From contig NZ_JAAOIV010000005.1 of NCBI RefSeq assembly GCF_011440275.1, positions 182,141-246,140 on the forward strand: a DNA stretch of 64,000 nt, read 5' to 3'. Below, piece by piece: positions 57,197-64,000 of the stretch. Below the pieces are notes generated by a model that had not been told where the DNA came from, did not search any database, and saw only the letters and a program-made list of their open reading frames with translations. Source of the stretch: Metallococcus carri. GTDB taxonomy: Bacteria; Actinomycetota; Actinomycetes; Actinomycetales; Dermatophilaceae. Numbering within the stretch: the first letter of the stretch is position 1; each line of letters begins with the position of its first letter. A program made the position numbers and the translations under genes.

Positions 57197-57506
57197 CCAG
57201 TCCGGCCTGTCGCAACAGCGCGGCCGTCAGCGCGGCCAGCACGATCACGAGAAGGAAGGGCGCGCGGCATACGAGAGCGACGATCGCGACGAGCAACCCG
57301 GCCGAACGCGCGTCGATCGCCGGGCCGTGCGAGCCCGACCCGAAGGTCTGCACGGCGACCAGCGCACCCAGCAGGGCCACCGGCAGATAGTGCATGACCT
57401 GGGAGATCACCCGGCCGGACAGCCAGCGCTGCGGCACGAGATAGCCGAGCAGCTTGGTGGCGATAGAGATCGCGCCGGCGAGCAACACGACGGTCCAGGT
57501 GTTCAC
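57192..57506 (-). CDS. azlD: AzlD-family branched-chain amino acid exporter subunit
   Basis: 104 residues from GTG 57506, overlapping the azlC stop by GTGA. Three or four membrane helices are visible (TWTVVLLAGAISIATKLLGYL; LPVALLGALVAVQTFG; SAGLLVAIVALVCRAPFLLVIVLAALTAALL). GYLVPQRWL is the AzlD family pattern. AzlC and AzlD together export branched-chain amino acids or analogues. The stop codon lies at the edge of the 21-bp repeat array. Confidence 0.85.
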   Translation of the reverse strand: MNTWTVVLLAGAISIATKLLGYLVPQRWLSGRVISQVMHYLPVALLGALVAVQTFGSGSHGPAIDARSAGLLVAIVALVCRAPFLLVIVLAALTAALLRQAGLG

Positions 57507-58192
57507 AGTCCTTCGTCCTCCACCGTCTCGCCGTGCGGCAGCAGGCCCGCGACGACGGCGGCGGTCGCGGCCACCAGGATCGGCGTGCCGGGCGGCGCGT
57601 GCGGGGTGGTGAGCAGGGCAATCGCGGCGGCGGCAAGGGCGGTGAGGCGGGCGCGAGTGGTGGTGAGCCGCGGCCAGAGCAGGGCGATGAAGGCAGCGGC
57701 CGCGGCGGCGTCCAGGCCCCAAGCTTTCGGATCGCCCATCGCGTTGCCGAGGACCGCACCGACCGCGGTCATGGCATTCCAGAAGACGAAGACCGCCCCA
57801 CCGGTCGCCCAGAAGCCGACCCGGGCCAGCCGCGTATTCGGCTGCGCGATGGTCACCGCGGTCGACTCGTCGATGGTCAGATGCGCGGCAAGGATGCGCC
57901 GCAGCCCGCGCTTCTGGATGAGTCGCGACACCTGCAGCCCGTAGAACCCGTTGCGCAGGCCGAGCATCGCCGAGGTCGTGACGGCGGCCGCGCCGGTGCC
58001 GCCCGCGCCCAGCACCCCGACCAGCGCGAACTGCGATCCGCCGCTGAACAGCAGCGCCGACAGCGCGACCGCCTGCCAGACGTCCAGCCCGGCGGTTGCC
58101 GCGAGCGCTCCGAAACTGATCCCGTAGAGCCCGGTCGCGACGCCGATCAGCAGCCCCTTGCGGGCGACCGCGGTGGCGGCCGGCTCACTCAT
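57503..58192 (-). CDS. azlC: AzlC-family branched-chain amino acid exporter
   Basis: 229 residues from ATG 58192. The family pattern GLYGISFGALAATAGLDVWQ and ALSALLFSGGSQFALVGVLG (residues about 20-62) is followed by the LGLRNGFYGLQVS turn and THE-like HLTIDESTAV. Around seven helices are present. The protein forms the AzlCD exporter with the small subunit encoded next. It overlaps the GNAT stop by eight bases, so GNAT, azlC and azlD form one minus-strand operon. Confidence 0.9.
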   Translation of the reverse strand: MSEPAATAVARKGLLIGVATGLYGISFGALAATAGLDVWQAVALSALLFSGGSQFALVGVLGAGGTGAAAVTTSAMLGLRNGFYGLQVSRLIQKRGLRRILAAHLTIDESTAVTIAQPNTRLARVGFWATGGAVFVFWNAMTAVGAVLGNAMGDPKAWGLDAAAAAAFIALLWPRLTTTRARLTALAAAAIALLTTPHAPPGTPILVAATAAVVAGLLPHGETVEDEGL

Positions 58193-58718
58193 CGATCGGA
58201 TCGGCCAGCTCGGTGACCAGGCGCACCTCCCGCACCGTGCGGCCGTCGGGGTCCACTTCGCGGTCGCGCCACGAGCCGTCGGGGCCGAAGCCGGCGCCGC
58301 CGAGGAAGGCGCGCACGCGTTCGTCGTCGGCCAGGGTCCACACCTGCAACCGCCGTATGCCGGACTCGCGGGCCAGATCGGCCACCGCATTGAGCAACCG
58401 CGACCCGTGGCCGGTGCCCTGCCGGCCGGGGTGGACCCCACCGGTCAGCACCTCGATCACGCCGGTTTCCCCGGCCGGCGCGGCCGCCAGAAAGCCGACC
58501 ACGTCGTCTCCTTCGGTGGCGACGAGCAGGCGATGCTGCGGCGAGGGCGGGGCGGAGATTGCTTCGCGCCAGGCGCCGGCGAACGCGCCGGGCGAGAAGG
58601 CGGCGACGACCTCGGGAGCGAGCAGGTCGGCATACGCGATCCGGAAGACCGCGTCCTGGATCCGCCCGATCTCCTCGACGTCCGCGGGGCGGGCGGGGCG
58701 CACGCTGGCATCGCTCAT
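58185..58718 (-). CDS. GNAT-family N-acetyltransferase
   Basis: 177 residues from ATG 58718. The N-terminal VRPARPADVEEIGRIQDAVF is a common GNAT start. Motif A is VHPGRQGTGHGSRLLNAV (residues about 95-112), with the acetyl-CoA loop QGTGHG, and motif B is RAFLGGAGFGPDG. A minus-strand GAGAAT lies six bases before the ATG, so it may be leaderless. It heads the azlCD operon. The substrate is unknown; an amino acid or analogue is plausible from the exporter context, but not shown. Confidence 0.85.
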   Translation of the reverse strand: MSDASVRPARPADVEEIGRIQDAVFRIAYADLLAPEVVAAFSPGAFAGAWREAISAPPSPQHRLLVATEGDDVVGFLAAAPAGETGVIEVLTGGVHPGRQGTGHGSRLLNAVADLARESGIRRLQVWTLADDERVRAFLGGAGFGPDGSWRDREVDPDGRTVREVRLVTELADPIDE

Positions 58719-58801
58719 CCGGCGATTCTCGCAGGGGTGCGGGGTTATGACAGTCAGCATGCAGGTTTGCGAATTTCTGTAACAACGCTCACAATGGAGG
58801 C

Positions 58802-59842
58802 ATGTACGGCAACGACTTCCGCGACCCCGATGAGCAGCTCAACGCGGCCGAGGGCGGCGCGCTGGATCAGCTGCTGCCGACCGCGACGCGGCGAGGTGAG
58901 GGTGGCGATTTCGAGCGGCTGGTGAGCACCGACGGCCGGGTCGAGCCGCGCGACGAAATGCCGGACGCCTACCGGCAGACGCTGATCCGCCAGATCGCCC
59001 AGCACGCGCACTCGGAGATCATCGGCATGCAGCCCGAGGGCAACTGGATCTCGCGCGCTCCGTCGTTGCGGCGCAAGGCAATCCTGCTCGCCAAGGTGCA
59101 GGACGAGGCGGGCCACGGCCTCTACCTCTACTCCGCCGCCGAGACACTCGGCGTGGACCGCTCCGAGCTGCTCGACAAGCTGCACAACGGCCAGCAGAAG
59201 TACTCCTCGATCTTCAATTACCCGACGCTCACCTGGGCCGACGTGGGCGCGATCGGCTGGCTGGTCGACGGCGCCGCGATCATGAACCAGGTGCCGCTGT
59301 GCCGCTGCTCCTATGGCCCCTACGCCCGCGCGATGATCCGCGTCTGCAAGGAGGAGTCCTTCCACCAGCGGCAGGGATTCGAGCTGCTGTGGACCCTCTC
59401 GCGCGGCACCGAACGTCAGCGCGCGATGCTGCAGGACGCGGCCAACCGGTGGTGGTGGCCGGCGCTGATGATGTTCGGACCGCCGGACACCGGCGAGGCG
59501 GCCAAGGGCGGCCACACCGAGCAGTCAATGGCTTGGGGCATCAAGCGATTCAGCAACGACGACCTGCGCCAGAAGTTCGTCGACATGACCGTGCCGCAGG
59601 CCGACAAGCTCGGCGTCACCCTGCCCGACCCCGACCTGCGGTGGAATGCCGAGCGCGGTCACTATGACTTCGGCCCGATCGACTGGGATGAGTTCTGGCG
59701 CGTGCTCAAGGGCGACGGTCCCTGCAACGAGGAGCGGATCGCCCACCGGGTCTCCGCACACGAGGAGGGCGCCTGGGTGCGCGAGGCCGCCAGCGCGTAT
59801 GCCGACAAGCTCGCCTCCCGCTCGACCGGAGCCGTGGCATGA
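58802..59842 (+). CDS. paaA: 1,2-phenylacetyl-CoA epoxidase subunit A (catalytic)
   Basis: 346 residues, with TGGAGG before the ATG. The ferritin-like di-iron site appears as Glu in [14 protein letters not shown], the EAGHGLYLY segment (residues about 101-109) and [13 protein letters not shown] (about 183-195). PaaA with PaaC forms the core that epoxidises the ring of phenylacetyl-CoA with O2. The ring-CoA pathway serves aerobic breakdown of phenylalanine, styrene and related compounds. It starts the overlapping operon paaABCDE. A TTGCGA...TAACAA promoter-like stretch is just upstream. Confidence 0.97.
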   Translation: MYGNDFRDPDEQLNAAEGGALDQLLPTATRRGEGGDFERLVSTDGRVEPRDEMPDAYRQTLIRQIAQHAHSEIIGMQPEGNWISRAPSLRRKAILLAKVQDEAGHGLYLYSAAETLGVDRSELLDKLHNGQQKYSSIFNYPTLTWADVGAIGWLVDGAAIMNQVPLCRCSYGPYARAMIRVCKEESFHQRQGFELLWTLSRGTERQRAMLQDAANRWWWPALMMFGPPDTGEAAKGGHTEQSMAWGIKRFSNDDLRQKFVDMTVPQADKLGVTLPDPDLRWNAERGHYDFGPIDWDEFWRVLKGDGPCNEERIAHRVSAHEEGAWVREAASAYADKLASRSTGAVA

Positions 59843-60141
59843 GCGAGGCGCAGACGCCGCGCGCCGAGTGGCCGCTCTGGGAGGTTTTCGTGCGAGCCAA
59901 GCGAGGCCTGTCGCATGTGCACGCCGGGTCGCTGCACGCACCCGACCCGCAATTGGCCCTGCGCAACGCGCGTGACCTCTACACCCGCCGCGGCGAAGGC
60001 GTGTCGGTGTGGGTGGTCCGCGCCGACGACATCACCGCCAGCAGCCCGGACGAACGCGACAGCTTCTTCGACCCGGCCGGCGACAAGGTCTACCGCCATC
60101 CGACCTTCTACGAGGTCCCCGACGACGTCGAATACCTTTGA
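59839..60141 (+). CDS. paaB: 1,2-phenylacetyl-CoA epoxidase subunit B
   Basis: 100 residues, the usual size. [19 protein letters not shown] and [20 protein letters not shown] are diagnostic, as is the terminal [19 protein letters not shown]. PaaB is a small bridging subunit that holds PaaAC units together and couples them to the reductase PaaE. Start ATG 59839 overlaps the paaA stop, and its stop overlaps paaC by TGATG. Confidence 0.97.
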   Translation: MSEAQTPRAEWPLWEVFVRAKRGLSHVHAGSLHAPDPQLALRNARDLYTRRGEGVSVWVVRADDITASSPDERDSFFDPAGDKVYRHPTFYEVPDDVEYL

Positions 60142-60917
60142 TGGACAAGACAATTGCTCCGGCGGACGTGACCGCGACCTACCTGCTCGGGCTCGCCGAC
60201 GACGCGCTGATCTACACCCAGCGCCTCGGCGAGTGGATGTCGCGCGCTCCCCAGATCGAGGAGGACATGGCGCTCGGCAATATCGCGCTCGACCTGCTCG
60301 GGCAGGCGCGCGCGCTGCTCACCCGCGTCGGTGAGCTCGACGGCACCGGCCGCGACGAGGATGCCCTGGCCTACCTGCGTGACGAACGCGAGTTCCGCAA
60401 TGTCCACCTGGTCGAGCGCCCACGCGGCGACTTCGGGGACGAGATGGCGCGCCTGCTGTGGTTCTCCTCCTACCAATTCGAGCTCTACTCACAGCTGACC
60501 TCCTCGACCGACGAGGTGCTCGCCGGGGTCGCCGCCAAGGCGATCAAGGAGGTCACCTACCACCGCGACCACGCCACCCAGTGGGTGCTGCGCCTCGGCG
60601 ATGGCACGCCTGAGTCGCACGCGCGCATGCAAGCTGCCCTCGACCGGGTCGCCCCGTATGTCGATGAGCTATTCACCGACACCGCCACCGATGAGGCCGC
60701 AACCACGTCCGGCGTCGGCGTCCTCCCAAGCCAATTGCGTTCTGCGGCAACGGCATACGTCAGGTCTGTGGTCGACGAGGCGACGCTGGCGATGCCCGCT
60801 GAGCCGCGCCGGCGCGCCCGGGGCGGCCGCGACGGCATCCACTCCCAGGCCATGGGTTATCTGCTCGCCGAGATGCAGCACATCCACCGTTCCCACCCCG
60901 ACGCAACGACGTGGTGA
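60141..60917 (+). CDS. paaC: 1,2-phenylacetyl-CoA epoxidase subunit C
   Basis: 258 residues from ATG 60141. EEDMALGNIALDLLGQARALL (residues about 38-58) and KEVTYHRDHATQWVLRLGDG (about 136-155) are family marks of the structural ferritin-like subunit, which pairs with PaaA and lacks its own complete di-iron site. The last part RRARGGRDGIHSQAMGYLLA is conserved. It overlaps paaD by GTGA and paaB by TGATG. Confidence 0.96.
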   Translation: MDKTIAPADVTATYLLGLADDALIYTQRLGEWMSRAPQIEEDMALGNIALDLLGQARALLTRVGELDGTGRDEDALAYLRDEREFRNVHLVERPRGDFGDEMARLLWFSSYQFELYSQLTSSTDEVLAGVAAKAIKEVTYHRDHATQWVLRLGDGTPESHARMQAALDRVAPYVDELFTDTATDEAATTSGVGVLPSQLRSAATAYVRSVVDEATLAMPAEPRRRARGGRDGIHSQAMGYLLAEMQHIHRSHPDATTW

Positions 60918-61393
60918 CCATGGCGCCGGTCGACGTCGAGGCGGCGATCCGGGCGGTGCTCGACCCGGAGATCCCGGTGATCACCCTCGACGACCTCGGC
61001 GTGATCCGTTCGATCGAGGTCGAAGGCGACATCGTGCACGTGGTCATGACGCCGACCTATAGCGGGTGTCCGGCGATGGACGCGATGCGCGAACGCGTGC
61101 AGCACGTCATCGAAGCAGCAGGTCTCACCGCCGCGATCGAGGTCACCCTGCAGCCGGCGTGGACGACCGACCTGATCTCCGCGCGAGGCCGTACGGCGTT
61201 GCGCCAGTTCGGGATTGCCCCGCCCGGGGAGCGTGGCGCGGTCGTCGTGCCGCTCGGCCGGCGGATCGTCGCCTGCCCCGTGTGCGGCAGCGAGGACACC
61301 GAGGTCACCTCCGCCTTCGGCGCGACCGCGTGCAAGGCATTGCGCCGTTGCCGCTCGTGCAAGGAACCGTTCGAGGAGTTCAAGACACTGTGA
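60914..61393 (+). CDS. paaD: Phenylacetate pathway iron-sulfur maturation protein PaaD
   Basis: 159 residues from GTG 60914 (GTGA overlap); GTG 60911 and ATG 60920 are alternatives. The N-terminal MIP18/DUF59 domain has VLDPEIPVITLDDLGVIRSI and MTPTYSGCPAMDAMRE. The C-terminal zinc-binding part has CPVCGSEDTEVTSAFG and CRSCKEPFEEFKTL. PaaD is needed for assembly of iron-sulfur clusters in the epoxidase reductase. Confidence 0.95.
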   Translation: MTMAPVDVEAAIRAVLDPEIPVITLDDLGVIRSIEVEGDIVHVVMTPTYSGCPAMDAMRERVQHVIEAAGLTAAIEVTLQPAWTTDLISARGRTALRQFGIAPPGERGAVVVPLGRRIVACPVCGSEDTEVTSAFGATACKALRRCRSCKEPFEEFKTL

Positions 61394-62514
61394 GTCCCAC
61401 TTTGCTGTCGACCCCACCGACCCGGCACCGGCCCAGGTTTCACGAGCTCGAAGTGACCGCGGTCGACCGCCTCACGCCCGGCGCGGTCGCGATCTCCTTC
61501 GCGGTGCCGGACGAGCTGGCGCAGGAATTCGCCTTCGAGCCCGGCCAGCACCTCACGCTGCGGGCAACGGTCGACGGCCAGGACGTGCGGCGGTCCTACT
61601 CGATCTGCCGCTCGCGCTCAGAAGCGTTGCGGCGCAAGGAGATTCGCATTGCCAGCGCCGAGGTTCCGGGTGGGGTGATGTCGACCTGGCTGAACCGGGA
61701 GGTGCAGCCGGGGGACCGCATCCAGGTGATGTCACCGCTCGGGTCGTTCACCTGTCCGCTCGACCCGGAGCGCGCCAAGCATCATGTCGCGATCGCCGCC
61801 GGGTCCGGCATCACGCCGGTGCTGTCGCTGCTCACCTCCGCGTTGGAGGAGGAGCCGCAGTCGCGGGTCAGGCTGATCTTCGGCAACCGGCGCACCGACT
61901 CGATCATGTTCCTCGAAGAGCTGGAGGACCTGAAGAACGCCTACCCCGGGCGGGTGCACCTGATGCACGTGCTGTCGCGGGAAGCTCAGGACATCGAGCT
62001 GTTCTCCGGGCGGATCGACCGGGACAAACTGCAGCGGCTGACCGACACGCTGGTGCCCGTCGATGATGTTGATGAGTGGTACCTCTGCGGGCCCTTCGAG
62101 ATGGTCGAGAACGCTCGAAAGTTGTTGCGCGACAATGGAATTGACGAAGCGCACGTGCACCACGAGGTCTTCCATGTCGAGGACGGGGCGGCTCCCGTGC
62201 GGCCAGTGGTGGAGGTCGCTCCGGGCGCACCGCCGGAGGCAGTCGTCACCGTCAACCTGGACGGGCGCACCACCCGGATCGAGATGGCGTCACGGGAGGA
62301 GACGATCCTCGACGCCACGCTGCGCGAGCGGCCGGACGCGCCGTTCAGCTGCACCGGCGGCGTGTGTGGCACCTGCCGGGCGCGCGTCGTGGAGGGCGAG
62401 GTCCGGATGGACCGCAACTATGCGCTCGAACCCGACGAGGTCGCCGCCGGCGTCGTCTTGGCTTGCCAGTCGCACCCGGTGACCGACGAGGTCCGCCTCG
62501 ACTACGACGCCTGA
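61390..62514 (+). CDS. paaE: 1,2-phenylacetyl-CoA epoxidase reductase subunit E
   Basis: 374 residues from GTG 61390. The FAD-binding domain has VRRSYSICRSRS (residues about 66-77), and the NAD(P) part has IAAGSGITPVLSLLTSAL (about 138-155) and WYLCGPFEMVE. The C-terminal plant-type 2Fe-2S ferredoxin has Cys in CTGGVCGTCRARV and a fourth Cys in VLACQSHP. PaaE passes electrons from NADPH to the PaaA di-iron centre. The operon ends here: paaK, paaG, paaZ or a PaaX/PaaR regulator is not seen in the window. A 51-bp repeat array begins within ten bases of the stop. Confidence 0.96.
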   Translation: MSPTLLSTPPTRHRPRFHELEVTAVDRLTPGAVAISFAVPDELAQEFAFEPGQHLTLRATVDGQDVRRSYSICRSRSEALRRKEIRIASAEVPGGVMSTWLNREVQPGDRIQVMSPLGSFTCPLDPERAKHHVAIAAGSGITPVLSLLTSALEEEPQSRVRLIFGNRRTDSIMFLEELEDLKNAYPGRVHLMHVLSREAQDIELFSGRIDRDKLQRLTDTLVPVDDVDEWYLCGPFEMVENARKLLRDNGIDEAHVHHEVFHVEDGAAPVRPVVEVAPGAPPEAVVTVNLDGRTTRIEMASREETILDATLRERPDAPFSCTGGVCGTCRARVVEGEVRMDRNYALEPDEVAAGVVLACQSHPVTDEVRLDYDA

Positions 62515-62519
62515 CGCGC

Positions 62520-62825
62520 CGCCTGCTCGGGTGGCGCGGATCGCCCAAGTGGGCGTTTTGTGCCGGTGACCGCTCGCTCGAATGGCGCGGATCGCCCAAG
62601 TGGGCGTTTTGTGCTGGTGACCGCCTGCTCGGGTGGCGCGGATCGCCCAAGTGGGCGTTGTGTGCCGGTGGCCGCCTGCTCGGGTGGCGCGGATCGCCCA
62701 AGTGGGCGTTGTGTGCCGGTGGGCGCCTGCTCGGGTGGCGCGGATCGCCCAAGTGGGCGTTGTGTGCCGGTGGCCGCCTGCTCGGGTGGCGCAGATCGCC
62801 CAAGTGGGCATTCTGCGCAGCTGGC
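62520..62825 (+). repeat. Repeat family D array, six units of 51 bp; no gene in 62515-62880
   Basis: GGCGCGGATCGCCCAAGTG recurs at 62533, 62584, 62635, 62686, 62737 and (one change) 62788. Each unit contains CGCCCAAGTGGGCG, a six-base-arm hairpin, and CTGCTCGGGTGGC. Because 51 is divisible by three, all six frames stay open and give spurious ORFs. Confidence 0.95.
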
Positions 62826-62880
62826 GCGGGTCTGTGGATAACCTCGATGGGAGCGGCCCGATCTGTGCCAGCGTTTCGTG

Positions 62881-63777
62881 ATGCGCCATCTCGACCTCCG
62901 TCACCCGTTCACGATCGCTGATGCCGAAGCAGCGGGTCTCAGCCGACATCGGTTGACGTCTAAGGCTTTTCGCCCGTTGTACGCGGGATGCTTCGTCGAT
63001 GCCAGCGTCGAGATCACCCGCGAGGTGTGGCTGGATGCGGCCCTGGCGATCTCGCCACCCGATGCCTTCCTCGTGCTGGAGACAGCAGCCCGGCAGTGGG
63101 GTGCGACCGTGCCCGACACCAGCACGATCCACCTTGGCACCTTCACATCTCGTCGGCTGCGGCGTCCAGGGCTCGTGCTGCACCGCTACTCCAAGCCGAT
63201 CCCGCTGCTGCGACGCAACAACCGGCGACTGACGACGCCAGCTCAGACCTTCGCGATGAACGCCGCCAAGCTGGACCTCGTCGATGCCGTCGTGCTCGGC
63301 GACTCACTCGTGCGACTGGGCCTGATCGAGGTGCCCGAACTGCAGCAGCGTTGCGGCCCATCGCGAAACGCGCGCCGAGCCGCCCGACTCGTCAGTGACC
63401 GCGTGGACTCAGCGATGGAGACTCGGGCCCGGTTGCTCCTCGTGCTGGCGGGGCTGCCGGAGCCGATCGTCAATCTGGAGGTCACCGACGCCCGTGGCCG
63501 ACCCCGCCGGCTCGACCTCGCCTACCCCGAGTGGAAGGTCGCCATCGAGTATGACGGGCGCCACCACATTCAACGTGAAGAGCAATGGCAGGCCGATCTA
63601 GCCCGACGTGAAGACCTTGAAGGGATCGGTTGGCGCTTCGTCGTCGTGGTCGCACCTGATATCTACGCCACGCCCGACCGGACGATCCGCCGAGTGAGCG
63701 ACGCAGTTGCGGCGGCGGGCGGGCCGGCATACCCGATCAGCCCGGAGTGGAAGCGCCACTTCCCGGTCCGAGCCTGA
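62881..63777 (+). CDS. DUF559-type nuclease-fold protein with AbiEi-like N-terminus
   Basis: 298 residues from ATG 62881 (GTG 62878 is adjacent and in frame). The N-terminal region (ADAEAAGLSRHRLTSKAFRP) resembles the AbiEi/helix-turn-helix domain common in actinomycetes. The C-terminal domain is a PD-(D/E)XK/Vsr-like DUF559: SAMETRARLLLVLAGLPEP with Glu, RRLDLAYPEWKVAIEYDGRH with Asp-x-x-x-Pro-Glu-x-Lys-like residues and Glu-Tyr-Asp-Gly. Biological function is unknown; such genes are abundant, multicopy and often next to repeats. No AbiEii toxin partner is adjacent. It is flanked by copies of repeat D on both sides. Confidence 0.75.
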   Translation: MRHLDLRHPFTIADAEAAGLSRHRLTSKAFRPLYAGCFVDASVEITREVWLDAALAISPPDAFLVLETAARQWGATVPDTSTIHLGTFTSRRLRRPGLVLHRYSKPIPLLRRNNRRLTTPAQTFAMNAAKLDLVDAVVLGDSLVRLGLIEVPELQQRCGPSRNARRAARLVSDRVDSAMETRARLLLVLAGLPEPIVNLEVTDARGRPRRLDLAYPEWKVAIEYDGRHHIQREEQWQADLARREDLEGIGWRFVVVVAPDIYATPDRTIRRVSDAVAAAGGPAYPISPEWKRHFPVRA

Positions 63778-63780
63778 CCA

Positions 63781-63873
63781 CGCGGATGGCCCAGTTGGGC
63801 GTTGTGTGCCGGTGGCCGCCTGCTCGGGTGGCGCGGATCGCCCAAGTGGGCGTTGTGTGCCGGTGGCCGCCTG
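63781..63873 (+). repeat. Repeat family D, two units interrupted by an IS element
   Basis: One degenerate and one complete 51-bp unit follow the DUF559 gene. The second breaks off after GGTGGCCGCCTG at 63873, where the next base in other units would be C of CTCGGG. Confidence 0.85.
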
Positions 63874-64000
63874 TGAACCGCCCCGGGTTCAGTGGAGGCT
63901 GAGTTTTCCCGCCGAGGGGTTTTCGGCAGGGTGTTGCGGGTGAGCGTAGTGCAGGGATTCGTATTCGGCGGGGGGTCGGTCGTTGCACCAGGAGTGCAGT
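63874..64000 (-). mobile_element. End of an IS3-family insertion sequence (continues past the window)
   Basis: The element edge begins TGAACCGCCCCGGGTTCAGT, the form of IS3-group terminal repeats (starting TGA/TGT). The breakpoint falls precisely in a family D repeat. The remainder, including most of the transposase, is outside the window. Confidence 0.65.
63889..64000 (-). CDS. IS3-family transposase, C-terminal end (partial)
   Basis: Only the last 37 residues are in the window. They read LHSWCNDRPPAEYESLHYAH and end GKLSLH-stop at 63889. The Arg-Pro-Pro-Ala-Glu-Tyr-Glu...Tyr-Ala pattern is the typical tail of the IS3 orfB integrase domain (as in the common WFNxRRLHxxxGYxxPAEYE...YYA). Whether the gene is intact cannot be judged. 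Confidence 0.65.
   Translation of the reverse strand, partial: LHSWCNDRPPAEYESLHYAHPQHPAENPSAGKLSLH

Noticed and set aside
62364..62921. Long open frames with repeated Gly-Trp-Arg-Gly-Ser-Pro-Lys-Trp units on both strands
   Set aside because: They arise because the 51-bp repeat unit is divisible by three. No ribosome-binding site or family similarity supports translation.
62881..63777. A complete AbiE toxin-antitoxin system
   Set aside because: Only an AbiEi-like N-terminus fused to a DUF559 domain is present; no AbiEii nucleotidyltransferase gene is adjacent.

Overview
The window is GC-rich bacterial chromosome with almost no free space: genes overlap by ATGA or GTGA, GTG starts are common, and the gene content is that of an actinomycete. 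Two features point this way: a homologue of the mycothiol-linked Rv2466c protein, and a gene order close to the Mycobacterium tuberculosis Rv2445c-Rv2471 neighbourhood (aglA, glbO, pepN, Rv2466c-like, rpiB, tig, clpP1, clpP2, clpX, valS, folC, DUF4233, ndk). The valS-ileS-folC arrangement and the repeat types suggest Micrococcales (Dermacoccaceae/Intrasporangiaceae-like). That placement is inference; no rRNA or other marker in the window fixes it.

Layout. 1-13.7 kb: a cut methyltransferase, an NAD(P)-binding protein, two divergent thioesterases, a minus-strand mscS-glbO-aglA run, malQ, pepN, an Rv2466c-like thioredoxin-fold protein, rpiB and a membrane SpoIIE-type phosphatase. 13.7-14.5 kb: repeats, tRNA-Gly(UCC) and tRNA-Pro(UGG). 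14.6-19 kb: the proteostasis block tig, clpP1-clpP2, clpX, with a shared 17-nt putative ClgR-type box before clpP1 and before clpX. 19-23.2 kb: a five-gene MoxR/DUF58/DUF4129 membrane cluster. 23.2-33.6 kb: valS, a GAD-related-domain gene, a T-box leader and ileS, then a tightly overlapped run GNAT-folC-DUF4233-uppP, and ndk. 33.7-39 kb: a MarR regulator and mreB-mreC-mreD-mrdA without an adjacent rodA. 39-49.6 kb: SRPBCC and PhyH-like genes, rpsO-pnp, two exported proteins, an RNA methyltransferase, a PhoD-like phosphatase, a P-loop kinase and dapB. 50-57 kb: a DedA protein, an LLM flavin oxidoreductase, and a lactate block lutC-lutB-lutA-lctP divergent from a GntR/FadR regulator. 57-62.5 kb: azlC-azlD, a GNAT and paaABCDE (phenylacetyl-CoA epoxidase). 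62.5-64 kb: a repeat array, a DUF559-type protein, more of the same repeat, and one end of an IS3-family element inserted in it.

The most unusual signal is the intergenic repeats. At least five tandem families (periods 53, 21, 58, 64 and 51 bp) sit at gene 3' ends. In four genes the stop codon lies inside a repeat unit, and two unrelated genes share the same repeat-encoded C-terminus, Lys-Arg-His-stop. A second window-wide signal is a -10-like hexamer 6-8 nt before many start codons, which suggests widespread leaderless transcription. I found no CRISPR array, prophage, rRNA or biosynthetic cluster.
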